Both the position numbers and the translations under genes were made by a program. The notes below the pieces were generated by a model. That model had not been told where the DNA came from. It searched no databases and worked only from the letters and a program-made list of their open reading frames with translations. 64,000 nt of DNA from Sorghum bicolor (lineage: Eukaryota; Streptophyta; Magnoliopsida; Poales; Poaceae): NCBI RefSeq assembly GCF_000003195.3, contig NC_012876.2:60072407-60136406 (forward strand), given 5' to 3'. Of the stretch, positions 12,827 through 22,787 are shown piece by piece (the first letter of the stretch is position 1; each line of letters starts with the position of its first letter).

Positions 12827-15295
12827 TTAAAAACCATCGTCGGAACCGACTGCTTGGATCGGTGGAATCTCGTAATCGGCAACTTTGAGAAAATCCTTCT
12901 CCCAAACTTCCCTTGAAATGCACCTAGTCCTCTCATAGGTATCCGCCTCTGCTGATGCAATAACATAAGAAGAATCTTCCGGGACAATCTCAATTTTGTC
13001 GCCTACCCACTGAACTAGGCATTGGTGCATTGTAGACGGGATGCAACAATTGGCATGAATCCAATCTCTTCCCAACAATAAGTTATAAGCACCCTTTCCA
13101 CTGATTACGAAGAAAGTTGTCGGCAAGGTTTTGCTGCCGATGGTCAACTCCACACATATTGCCCCTTTGACTGGAGACACGTTTCCTTCAAAATCCTTGA
13201 GCATCATATCGGTCTTGGTCAAGTCCTGATCCCCTTTCCCAAGCTTCCGATATACTGCATATGGCATAATATTGATAGCAGCTCCACCATCAACTAGGAT
13301 CTTGGTCATTGGCTGCCCATCAACCCTTCCTTTGACGAACAGAGCTTTGAGATGCTGTCTCTCGTCATCGGCAGGTTTCTCAAAGATAGCCGTCATCGGA
13401 TCCAGAGCCAGCTGAGCTATCTGATCGAAAAATTCCAACTCATCATCACTGGATGGTGCAAGAAACTCCATCGGTAACATAAAGACCATGTTAACCCCTG
13501 CCGATGGACCTCCTTTCTTAGGATCTGATTGCTGCTGATCTCTAGACTGTCCAGAATTTTCACCCTTGTTTAGCTCCTCTTGCCTTTCACGCTGCAATCT
13601 CCTTTTCTGTGTCTTGGTCAACCCTTCAGGACACCATGGAGGGAGTGGCTTTTGTCTTACTGCCGGGCGTTGGTTCTCCCTTGACTCCATACGATACGTG
13701 TTAGCATCCCTGCAAAATATAAACTCATCGGGAACTCGCGCATTAGCCATCTCCTCGAGCTCTTCCTGGTTCCTGGGAAAATATTGGACACGATCACCAA
13801 GCCTATCGTGCACGCTAAGCCTGCCCCCCAGCCGATCATGAACCGATGCTCTTCCTCTGATCGGCCCATCAAATCGCCGATTGTCATCATGATAACGTCG
13901 ATTGGTCCTGTCGTACCGATCATAACCATTGCACTCAGGGCAGTCTCTGACAGTAGGGAGTTTAATATTTTCCTCCCAACAATGGATGAAGAACGGGCAG
14001 TTCCAATGATCTCTATGCCGATTCCACTCCTGTCGGCGTCTTTCTTCCTCCCGTCGATAATCTTCTTGCTGGCGCCGATACCGATCTTCCCGTTGCTGCC
14101 AGTTCTCTCGAGGTCTTCTATGAGTTATAACGATACCAGACCGGGGGGGCCTACCCGAACTGGTTCCTTCCTGGACTAAGCCCTTACTTTTTGCATCGGC
14201 AGTAGTAACTTGATGCTGAGGATCTACCGATGCACTTTTCTCGGCTGTTTCCGATGTTAAGACCTTGGCCTTCCCCTTGGCATCCAACATGTTTGTCGGG
14301 AAAGGATGTTGGTCTATCTTCATCGGCTTCTGGGTCTTGGAACTGTCAAACTTAATCCTCCCAGACTGTATTGCCGATTGCAGCTGCTGTCTGAAAACTT
14401 TGCATTCATTAGTGTCATGAGAAGTTGCATTGTGCCACTTGCAATATCTCATCCTCTTCAACTCCTCAGCCGATGGGATCACGTGATTAGGAGACAGCTT
14501 GATCTGACCTTCCTGGAGTAGAAAATCAAATATCTTATCGGCCTTAGCGGTGTCGAAAGCGAACTTCTCTGGTTCTTTCTGCCCAAAAGGACAAGACATC
14601 GGCTTCTTGTTTTTGACCCACTCTGCCAAGCCGATGACTGGTTCCTCATCAGAATCGGAGCTCGTTGCTTCATCAACAAATGATACTTTCTTGTTCCATG
14701 CTCTTTTGGGCTCGAAAGGCTTGACGTCTTGATCAGAAATCCTCTGCACTAAATGACTTAAGCTTTCAAACTCCTGAGAAGCATACTTATCCCTGATGTG
14801 TGGCAATAAACCTTGGAAAGCCAAATTGGCTAGCTGCCGATCATCTAGAACCAGACTGTAGCATTTATTCTTAACTTCCCGTATCCTCTGCACGAAACCT
14901 TCAACTGATTCATCATTGCGCTGTCTCAACTTGACCAAGTCGGTGATCTTCTTCTCATGAACCCCGGAGAAGAAGTATTTGTGGAACTGCTTCTCCAGAT
15001 CGGCCCAAGTAATCACTGAGTTGGGAGGTAATGATATGAACCAAGTAAAGGCCGATCCAGATAATGATGATGAAAATAGACGAACCCTCAATTCGTCCCT
15101 GTTACCAGCTTCTCCGCATTGAATGATGAACCTGTTAACATGCTCCATGGTTGACGTGTCGTCCTGCCCGGAAAATTTGGTAAAATCCGGTACCTTGTAC
15201 CGATGTGGAAGCGGGATCAAATCATATGCAGGAGGATACGGTGTCCGATAAGAGTAAGTGTTGACTTTGGGTTTTATCCCAAATTGTTCCCTCAT
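12827..15295 (-). CDS. gag-protease ORF of element B (open, 822 codons)
   Basis: Encodes gag core (VPDFTKFSGQDDTSTMEHV, SSLSGSAFTWFISLP, VKLRQRNDESVEGFVQRI), a zinc-knuckle-like YCKWHNATSHDTNEC, an Arg/Asp-rich linker, and an aspartic protease with ILVDGGAAINIMP and LLLGRDWIHANC. Unlike its twin in element A it has no internal stop. It ends at TAA 12827-12829, directly after a T run, where RT would need a -1 frame change; the RT itself is deleted here. The first Met (15295) is probably not the true start: upstream gag sequence exists at 15295-15738, but the 818-base deletion puts it out of frame. Confidence 0.85.
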   Translation of the reverse strand: MREQFGIKPKVNTYSYRTPYPPAYDLIPLPHRYKVPDFTKFSGQDDTSTMEHVNRFIIQCGEAGNRDELRVRLFSSSLSGSAFTWFISLPPNSVITWADLEKQFHKYFFSGVHEKKITDLVKLRQRNDESVEGFVQRIREVKNKCYSLVLDDRQLANLAFQGLLPHIRDKYASQEFESLSHLVQRISDQDVKPFEPKRAWNKKVSFVDEATSSDSDEEPVIGLAEWVKNKKPMSCPFGQKEPEKFAFDTAKADKIFDFLLQEGQIKLSPNHVIPSAEELKRMRYCKWHNATSHDTNECKVFRQQLQSAIQSGRIKFDSSKTQKPMKIDQHPFPTNMLDAKGKAKVLTSETAEKSASVDPQHQVTTADAKSKGLVQEGTSSGRPPRSGIVITHRRPRENWQQREDRYRRQQEDYRREEERRRQEWNRHRDHWNCPFFIHCWEENIKLPTVRDCPECNGYDRYDRTNRRYHDDNRRFDGPIRGRASVHDRLGGRLSVHDRLGDRVQYFPRNQEELEEMANARVPDEFIFCRDANTYRMESRENQRPAVRQKPLPPWCPEGLTKTQKRRLQRERQEELNKGENSGQSRDQQQSDPKKGGPSAGVNMVFMLPMEFLAPSSDDELEFFDQIAQLALDPMTAIFEKPADDERQHLKALFVKGRVDGQPMTKILVDGGAAINIMPYAVYRKLGKGDQDLTKTDMMLKDFEGNVSPVKGAICVELTIGSKTLPTTFFVISGKGAYNLLLGRDWIHANCCIPSTMHQCLVQWVGDKIEIVPEDSSYVIASAEADTYERTRCISREVWEKDFLKVADYEIPPIQAVGSDDGF

Positions 15296-15738
15296 TACTT
15301 CAGCAATTTTATCGGCCCAATATGCATCGACATAATCTGGTGGGTTTGTCCTTCCTTGAAAGTTCTTGCCACGGCATTGAAAACCGTATTAGACAGTACA
15401 CCAGCTTGATTGATCAAAGCTCGGTTAATAGCACTGTCAACCATATCTTGAAGCTTGCCAGGATTGGCTTCGAAGGTAACCTGCCGTGGTGCCGGCAATG
15501 CATCTTTCTGGATCACCTCGCCGCTCCTGTTTATGCTGAAAGACCTCAGGCATTGCAGCTTGAATTCTTCCATGGCTTGGGCAATAGCTTGCTTCTGCTC
15601 ATCCTTGAGATTGGCCTCCGTCACGGGGATGACGTTCTCCTGATCGAAGTCAGCGATCGACATGTTGATCTTGATCTTGAATCTAGTCCCACTGGGCGTG
15701 CCAAAAGATGTGTTGATGCAAAAATGATCTGCAAACAC
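15295..15738 (-). pseudogene. gag N-terminal fragment of element B, cut by deletion
   Basis: Shares with element A the segment MSIADFDQENVIPVTEANLK and QAIAQAMEEFKLQCLRSFSI, then leaves the frame at the 818-base deletion (junction near 15330) and stops at 15295. It would be the N-terminal matrix-like part of gag. The first residues up to the Met of MSIADF read through the primer-binding site and are probably not translated. Confidence 0.7.
15685..15703 (-). promoter_or_regulatory. Primer-binding-type site of element B
   Basis: Same 19-base string as in element 1 (TGGCACGCCCAGTGGGACT on the minus strand), seven bases after the LTR end. Its presence next to the middle LTR shows that this LTR also serves as a 5' LTR. 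Confidence 0.75.
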
Positions 15739-16412
15739 AAAGGGCTAATACCCAATTCAAACGTTAAGGCGTGCCAGCCGATTTGACCTTACTATCGGCA
15801 AAGGTGATAACTCGAATACTTTAGTCCTGACAACAGCGATGCGCCCGGATGTCACGGCTAAGAGGTACTCACGCGGAACTTGAGAACACGCCGAGCTTAA
15901 GTCGACGAATTCCTAAGAACTCGTAATAAAAGGGAAAAAGTATGACGAAGTCGTCGAAAAGTAGATGCTGGAATATGAGTAAAAACGTGTGTTTGATTGA
16001 TTGATAGATGTCCCTTTACAAAACCCTAGGGTCCATATTTATACCCTGCTCAAAGAGCTATAACTAAACACGACCAGAATTCGAATTCCAAATCACACGG
16101 AATCCGTATACAAAACGACTTAAACAAATAAGGAAATAACTCAGCTATCCCTCGTGACAAATTGAAACTCTTCCACAACCCGATCAGCAGCTTCCAGACT
16201 CCCCCTCTGTATCATCGGCAGACTCTTTTGCCATGGTCATCGGCAGACCTCCTTATCATAGTCATCGGCACAGACACATCATCACCTGTAAACTTAGTCA
16301 CGTCCAACCTCTCCTTTATCGGCAACCATCCTCATCGGCAATTCATCCTGTAAACCACATACTGTCATCTTATCCTGTCATCCTGGACACGTGCCCAAAA
16401 ACGGTGTCAACA
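15711..16412 (-). repeat. Middle LTR (702 bp): 3' LTR of A and 5' LTR of B
   Basis: Minus strand starts TGTTGACACC and ends ATCAACA, giving TGTTGA/TCAACA terminal inverted repeats. It aligns base for base with 27393-28094; I see two mismatches in 702 bases. A minus-strand TATAAATA lies at about 16036-16043. On its outer side is a polypurine tract (16413-16424) and on its inner side a primer-binding site, so it is shared by two tandem elements. Five ATCGGC motifs sit at 16214, 16239, 16264, 16318 and 16334. Confidence 0.92.
16214..16339. promoter_or_regulatory. Cluster of five ATCGGC motifs in the LTR (U3)
   Basis: ATCGGC starts at 16214, 16239, 16264, 16318 and 16334, the first three exactly 25 bases apart and all in the same orientation; most extend to TCATCGGCA. 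The same cluster is in the other LTR at 27896-28021. In a non-coding stretch this cannot be explained by codon use. The cluster lies upstream of the LTR TATA box, where enhancer sites would be expected. Confidence 0.7.
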
Positions 16413-16424
16413 CATGCCCCCCAA
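16413..16424 (-). promoter_or_regulatory. Polypurine tract of element A
   Basis: The minus strand reads TTGGGGGGCATG directly before the LTR start TGTTGACACC. This is the place and composition of the plus-strand primer of Tat-type elements. It marks the middle LTR as the 3' LTR of element A. Confidence 0.75.
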
Positions 16425-16896
16425 TTTCGGAGTATGAAATATTAATGCTCCGAAATTTTCTGCAGTAATGATGCCTTTTCCCGCAATCAATGCTTCTAAT
16501 CTGGTAACCGACAACCTCAATCCGAACAACTCCGATCATATTCTCCTGCAGATTCCTCGAAATCCTCAACTTCCTGAACGGGCACTTCCTTCTCATCCGC
16601 ACATCGGCAATATTACCGTTACGAAGATCTACCGATGGACTAATCAGGACGTTCGTACAAATGGCTACCTTTACTTTATCCACCCATCGGCAATATGACC
16701 GTTACAGTATGCTGCCGATGGACCGACCAGAAGATCCCGCACAGTAAAATATCTCCAGGTAATGACTGTTCCCCGTCAAATCACCTGCACAATCCCTTGA
16801 TTACCGTGCGAACAGTTACCATATCTACCTGAGCACCCTCAGGTTTCTTGGATGCGGCAAAGAGATAAGTCAGATTTGCCCTTGCCCGTTTTATCC

Positions 16897-16904
16897 TATA
16901 AATA
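16897..16904 (+). promoter_or_regulatory. TATA box of the antisense PMD gene
   Basis: TATAAATA on the plus strand, followed by a pyrimidine-rich leader (CTTCTCC repeats) and an ATG at 17048, about 145 bases downstream. It gives the antisense gene its own promoter, independent of the LTR promoter on the other strand. Confidence 0.65.
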
Positions 16905-17047
16905 GTCCCTTCTCGGGTACTCCTTCTCCATCACATCATTTCACCATCCCTACTTCCAGCGGCGGCGCCATTCACAACCTTCAAGACCTCCGACAAGCAC
17001 TCCTCTTCATCAACTCCGGTGCCCTTAAACGTTCTCTTCACGACAAG

Positions 17048-20000
17048 ATGGCCATTGGCTTCGTCGTCCCTGAGGTCAGATCTCCATCTTATCTCCTGTA
17101 TTCTTCTCGCATTCCTGTTCATCCGCGATTCATCTTACTAAATATCTTCCTTTTCCTTTTTCTTTGTATATTTTTTTTATTCCCCAAAACACTAGGAATT
17201 GTCCAACAAAATTGTCATCCCCACCGATCAACCACACCTCCAATGTCTCGGCCCTCTAGGGGATCCAGATCCAACTGACCTTATCAATGCAGAAACCAAC
17301 AGGATTCCCTTTAGAACCGAAAATTTTTCTTTAGATCTGTGGAAAGACACCTTTCGCTCTTGGCCCAGCCCTACCGTAGGGTGGAAAGACTGTTTCTTGA
17401 GAGTCAGCAATTCGAATGAAGTCCAGTGGGGTGAAAGGAAGCTAGCCCAATGCATCAGGCTATCTATTGCCGATATGCACAAGAACGAGTCGCTGTTGAT
17501 AGCTGCGTCTTATTTTTGGTTGGATACCCTTAATGCCTTCGTCTTTGGCCACGGCCCTGTTTCTCCCACTCTTGCCGATGTAGCTATGCTCACTGGTCTA
17601 GACGTCTCTTCTGCCGATAGCACCCACTTCTTTGATACCGCTCCTAGTGCCAAAGTGGAGACTCACGCTATCGGCGGTTGGTCGGGGTACATTCAGAAGT
17701 ACCGTGGGAAGGGGCCTGTCTCCATAAAGGAACAAACCACCTTTCTGAACATATGGCTGGACAAGTTCATATTCTGTGGTCGATCGGCAGGACCGACTTC
17801 TGTCTATCTATCGGCAGCAGAGAGACTGGCTAACGGTGGCCAATTTCCTCTCGGCCGATACTTGCTTGGCGCTGCTTACCATCTTCTCCATCAGGTAGCC
17901 CAGAAACTCCTGCTTGGTCAGTCTATCGGCAACTTGGGAGGTCCCTGGTGGTTTATTAACATGTGGCTGAATCTGCACTTGCATAAGCGCTTTGACTTCA
18001 ACTTGTTCACACAGCATTTCCCAAGAGATATAGTCGAAAATCATGTGTTGGGCGAAGAGGAATCGGCAACACGTGCCCCCCTGAACTTTGGCGAAGCTGC
18101 CACAGTTCTACCTGGTTCAGGGAGTAATCCGGATCAAATCGGCCGATTCTTCCAGACTCTGTATGAGGGATTGGCCAGAGATGAACGACCATGGTTGGCT
18201 TATGATGACCCAGACAGCATGCTCCCTCTAACCTTCAATCCATTTGATGAAGCTCTTGACAGGGATAATGAGGTGATGATGGCAATTGTGACTCCCAGAG
18301 CCATACCAGTGAATTTCTTTGGTAGCACAAAAACCTCTCCCCAAACCTATGAATTTTACAATCCATCGGCCTTAGCCCGTCAGCTAGCTTTCGGCCAGTT
18401 GCCGATTGCACTTCCCTATGCCGATGTGATAAAACCCAGAGAACCCATCACCAACTTTCTTGAATGGATTCGAGTAGCCCAACTACCACCAAATGCCGAT
18501 ACAGATGTAGATCTGTCACAATGGGTTCCAGCTGCCTTTATTACTCAGGCATACAGCTATGGTGGGCAGAATGGAAAGAGCACCTATTCCGCAGATCGGC
18601 CCTCTCATACCGCGGCATGATCGACCCCGAATACGAAGTCCCCGATGACACTGTAAGTATTTTAAACCGATGTTTCATTTTTCAATACTATTTCCATCGG
18701 TAGCTTACCCTTGTATTCTTTTTGCAGGTTGACAACATCCCCCCATCGGTTAGCAGGAGTGGCAAGCCGATTGACTTGTTTCCATCAGGCCCGATCTCCT
18801 CAATCGGCCACAATGCTCCCACTCTGGCTTCCGTCGTGCATCGGGGTGTGCGCCTCAGGAAGGTCACCACCAAGAGAGCTCAGACATTACCTACGGTAGC
18901 TGCTTCCACTCTGGCGCAGGCTTTCAAGGCAATTTGTCAAATCTTTTTCTTTTACACTGACCATCTTTATATCGGCTACATCTGCGCTTATAAACCCCTT
19001 TTCGTTGTTGCAGCAAACCGGTGCATCGGCAAAAGCCAGGCTCCAAAGTGCCGATGCCCCCCAGTCTAGCCAGCCAAAGAGAAAGGGCACCAAAGGTGCT
19101 AAGGCTGGAACAAAGCGCCAGAAAGTGGCAAGTCCCCCTCCTCCTCCGGTGTCTCCAATTCCGGTGGAGTCCTCTCCTTCTTCTCCAGGAGTCCAGACAC
19201 AGCAAGCACCATCTCCCCAACAAATGCAGGAAGCACCACGGATGGAAGAACCCCAGCAGGAAGAACCTCAAACAGAAGGTACATCAGCTGTCGTGGGTGA
19301 ACAAACAACTGGCCCGGCAGGTCCAATTATATCATCGGCGGTTCCCCCGATTCAGACAACTGTTGTTCCTCCTCTAGGTAACATATTTCAGCAATACTTC
19401 CGCCGATAAACTTATTCTCATTTAGTCCCATAACCCTTCCTGTCTTCTCTCAGTTGATATCGTCTCATCGGCAACCTTAGCCGATCAACCTGCATCTCCA
19501 TCGGCATCTTTCAGACAAAGGCAGGAAATAGCCTTAAAACAAGTAAGCCACCCAACCTTTACCAGCATTATTTGCCGATTCTCCTGAGTATGAACTAACT
19601 TTGCTCTCCCTCCCAGGAACAAGATTCTCCCGACAGCCTGTTCTCCTTCGCCATCGATCTCTCTGAAGAAGAAGGCGAAGAGGCAAGCTCTTCTCAGACA
19701 GTTGGCATTAGATCGGCAGAGATCAGGGCCAGACTGGAGGAATTGTCAGCTCTCCTTCACCAGGACACAGCGCAGTTGGTTGACGACTCCGACCCTACCA
19801 AGACCCTGTTTAGAACTCTCAGAGGCCAAATCCCAGCCGATGTCGAAGAAACCCTTTTCCAAGCTGCTCATTTGGAGAGTCGCCAGCTGCAGTACCAGAG
19901 AGCTTCTCGGCGTATTGCCGATAGAGCCGCTCAGACTCAACTCTCCGACGAAATGAGGAAAGAGAAGCTCTTGACCGATGAGAAGCACAAGAACATCGGC

Positions 20001-20312
20001 ATCCTGAGATCTTCAGGAGACGCACTGAAGCAGAAAATATCCGATCTATCGGCAAGAAGAGAATCCTTGTTGGCAGAACTCAAGCAAGTGGAGGACGCTT
20101 TATCCCAAGCTCAACAGGAAGAGAGCCAACTGCCAGAGACCATCAAGCTTCTTGAGCACGAGCGAAACGTTCATGGTCGCAAGGCACTTCAACTGAAGAA
20201 GAAACTGAAGCCGATAGAGGGTTCTGCCGATGATGACATTAAGGAGATAGAAGCAGCCAACCAAATCCGGCTACGTGCTATATCGGCAATCCAGGCGCTG
20301 CTTAACACATAA
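17048..20312 (+). CDS. Antisense six-exon gene: plant mobile domain (PMD) protein with coiled-coil tail
   Basis: Predicted exons: 17048-17074, 17196-18652, 18728-about 18929, 19014-19377, 19454-19542, 19617-20312. Exon 2 carries a plant mobile domain (FRTENFSLDLWKD, LLIAASYFWLDTLNAFVFGH, PTLADVAMLTGLDV), the MAIN/MAIL-type domain also carried by Ty3 elements and MULEs. Exon 4 is Pro/Gln/Ser-rich with a basic KRKGTKGAKAGTKRQK patch; exon 6 is a long heptad-rich helix (SALLHQDTAQLVDD to the end). Donors and acceptors are GT-AG except after exon 3, where GC (AAG|GCAATT) is the best donor. One base seems missing near 18553, shifting the frame from AYSYGGQ to LWWAEWKEH; otherwise the frames join. 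It runs opposite to gag-pol, and its 3' end faces the integrase ORF 144 bases away. Biochemical function unknown; a chromatin or silencing-related role is inferred from PMD relatives. Confidence 0.72.
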
Positions 20313-20365
20313 AGTTTTCATCGGCATTATATCTGTGCTTTCCTGCTTCTTCAGCTTTTAGTCTA

Positions 20366-20386
20366 GCCGATAGGACTGTTATCGGC
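20366..20386. promoter_or_regulatory. Perfect dyad GCCGATA-7-TATCGGC, copy 1
   Basis: Two 7-base arms in inverted orientation around the 7-base spacer GGACTGT. It lies in the short gap between the convergent ends of the antisense gene (20312) and the integrase ORF (20456). It resembles a two-fold symmetric binding site, or a short stem in either transcript. Confidence 0.6.
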
Positions 20387-20424
20387 ATCTTTTGAAACAC
20401 TAAGCCCCCAAACATTTGAATCCA

Positions 20425-20445
20425 GCCGATAGGAGTGTTATCGGC
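20425..20445. promoter_or_regulatory. Perfect dyad GCCGATA-7-TATCGGC, copy 2
   Basis: Same arms as the dyad 59 bases upstream, spacer GGAGTGT (one base different). The flanking context (AGCC before, GGCATTT after) is also shared, so the pair is a short duplicated unit. It sits 11 bases before the stop of the opposing integrase ORF. Confidence 0.6.
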
Positions 20446-20455
20446 ATTTAAACTT

Positions 20456-21274
20456 TTATGCATCGACCCATATGCTGGGGTAGTACTTCTTTAAATATTT
20501 GCCATTTAATGCCCTAGGAAATTCAACTCCTTCGAGAGTTTCTAGAATATAGGCATTACCAGGAACCGATCGACTTATCCGATAAGGACCTTCCCAATTA
20601 GGAGACCACTTTCCAAACTTCGCACTTTTAGTCCCGACTGGCAAAATTAATTTCCATACCAAATCCCCATCGGCAAACTCCTTAGCCTTTACTTTCTTAT
20701 CATACCATCTAGCAACTCTCTTCTTATTTTCTTCTATACTCATTAAAGCTTTTAACCGATGCCCTGCTAGATCATCCAACTCATCGGTCATCAAAGTAGC
20801 ATAATCATCGGTGGTTAACCGATCTTGAAAAGATAATCGCCTGGATCTGGCCTTAATCTCCCAAGGCAACACTGCATCATGTCCATACACCAATTGATAG
20901 GGTGACACCTTGGTTGATCCATGACAAGCCATCCGATAAGACCACAGTGCTTCATTTAACAATGTATGCCACCGCTTAGGATTTTCTTCAATCTTTCGTT
21001 TAATAAGCTTGATAATCCCTTTGTTAGACGCTTTGGCCTGCCCATTGGCTTGAGCATAATAAGGAGAAGAATTCAACACTTTAATCCCCATACCGATTGC
21101 GAATTCATCAAACTCCTCCGATGTGAACATAGTGCCCTGATCGGTAGTAATTGTCTGAGGAATCCCAAATCGGTAAATAATGTGTTCCTTCACAAAATCA
21201 ATCATATTGGCCGAGGTGACCTTCTTCAAAGGAATAGCTTCAACCCATTTAGTGAAATAATCAGTGGCAACCAA
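20456..21274 (-). pseudogene. Integrase core and C-terminal domain of element A
   Basis: Catalytic core with VATDYFTKWVEAIPL and the second Asp in TTDQGTMFTSEEF. The third acidic residue of the D,D-E triad, expected in NGQAxASNKG, is Lys (NGQAKASNKGI, near 21040), so strand transfer should be lost. The C-terminal part has the GDLVWK and GKWSPNWEGPY motifs usual for Ty3 integrases. The ORF is separated from the rest of pol by a one-base insertion in a G run near 21345. It ends facing the antisense PMD gene. Confidence 0.85.
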
Positions 21275-21293
21275 AATAAACTTATGCCCCTTA

Positions 21294-22760
21294 CTAGATG
21301 GTGGATAAATCTGGCCGATCAGATCGATAGCCCATCCCCCGAAACGGCCAAGGCTTGATAATAGGATTCATAGCCGATGCGGGCGCTCTTTGAATGTTAC
21401 CAAACTTTTGACAACCTTGACATCCCTTGAAATACTTAAAGCAATCCTCAAGTATAGTCGGCCAAAAATATCCATTCCTTCTAATCATCCATTTCATCTT
21501 GAAAGCCGACTGATGTGCTCCACATACCCCTTCATGGATCTCTCCCATCAAACTCCTAGCTTCATCATTACCCAAACATCGGAGAAGAATTCCATCAATA
21601 GTTCGATAATACAATTCATCTTCGAGGAGCACATATTTGGTTGCTTGAAATCGAACTCGTCTTTCAACTTTCTTGGATGGATCCTTTAGATAATCAATAA
21701 TTTCCTTCCTCCAATCATCGGCACCGATTGCCGATATTGCATTAATCATAGGCTGATATCCCGAGGCATGTTGAGCTAACCGATTGGCCTCTTCATTATG
21801 CAATCGAGGGATATGCTCTAATCGGAAATCTTTGAATTCTTTCAACAGTCGCATGCTTTTCTCGAAATGAGTTATGAGAACTTCACTTCGGCATTCATAG
21901 CTCCCGGCCAATTGATTTATAACCAACATAGAATCCCCAAAAATTTCAACAGCATCAGCACGAACTTCTCTTAACAACTCTAATCCCTTGATCAGAGCCT
22001 GATACTCCGCCTGATTATTTGTCGATGTAGCAGCAATCGGCAAGGAAAATTCATACTTCCTCCCCTTAGGGGAAACCAATACAATACCGATTCCTGCCCC
22101 CCGGTCACATGTAGATCCATCAAAGAAAAGTGTCCAGGGCACAATTTCCAAGGCCTCCACTACACCGCAATGCTGAGTCACAAAATCGGCCATAATCTGT
22201 CCTTTAACTGCCTTAGCCGATTTGTAACGCAGATCGAATTCCGACAGTGCTAAAATCCATTTACCGATCCTGCCACTCATAATCAGCATAGATAGCATGT
22301 ATCGGACCACATCATCTTTGCAAACAACAGTGCATTCGGCCGATAATAAATAGTGCCTCAACTTAATACACGAAAAATATAAGCATAAGCATAACTTCTC
22401 AATGGCCGAATACCTAGTCTCAGCATCAATTAATCTCCTGCTTAAGTAATAAATTACACGCTCTTTCCCTTCAAATTCTTGAATCAAAGCCGAACCGATA
22501 ACCGTCCCATCGGTAGACAAATACAATCTGAAGGGCTTTCCCTGCTGAGGTGGAACTAGAACTGGAGGATTCGCTAGATATTTCTTGATTTCATCCAAAG
22601 CCAACTGCTGCTCTTTTCCCCAAAAAAACTCTTGATCGGCTTTCAACTTAAGGAGAGGACTGAAAGCACGAATCTTACCAGACAGATTGGATATAAATCT
22701 CCTGATAAAATTTACCTTGCCGATCAAGGACTGGAGCTCAGTCTTGTTGGTAGGGGCCAC
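21294..22760 (-). pseudogene. RNase H, second RNase H and integrase zinc region of element A
   Basis: First RNase H remnant: FRLYLSTDGTVIGSALIQ and YLSRRLIDAETRYSAIEKL. Second RNase H: WTLFFDGSTCDRGAGIGIVL, NNQAEYQALIKGLEL, IFGDSMLVINQL and HIPRLHNEEANRLAQ, retaining D, E, D and the C-terminal residues. Integrase H2C2: HEGVCGAHQSAFKMK and CFKYFKGCQGCQKFG. In frame with RT but separated from it by TGA 22788-22790; the end is a frameshift near 21345. Confidence 0.85.
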
Positions 22761-22787
22761 TATTTTATTGATGGCATCAATAGATCT

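Larger units (their letters stand above)
12741..15710 (-). mobile_element. Truncated element B (internal part) sharing the LTR at 15711-16412
   Basis: This stretch matches 23604-27392 of element A at a constant offset of 10863 bases over 12741-15330, with no indel and about 17 mismatches counted by eye. It then lacks about 818 bases present in A (26193-27011) and resumes with offset about 11681. It ends abruptly at 12741 in the protease-RT linker, so RT, integrase, the antisense gene and its own 3' LTR are missing. With the LTR upstream it forms an LTR-internal-LTR-internal tandem. Confidence 0.85.

Noticed and set aside
13566..15786. Plus-strand ORFs of 60-154 codons opposite gag (repeated at 24429-27468)
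   Set aside because: Antisense shadows of the gag-protease ORF; identical in both tandem copies because the DNA is duplicated.
18722..19377. Separate small plus- and minus-strand genes
   Set aside because: The plus-strand frames are exons 3 and 4 of the antisense PMD gene; the minus-strand ones are shadows.
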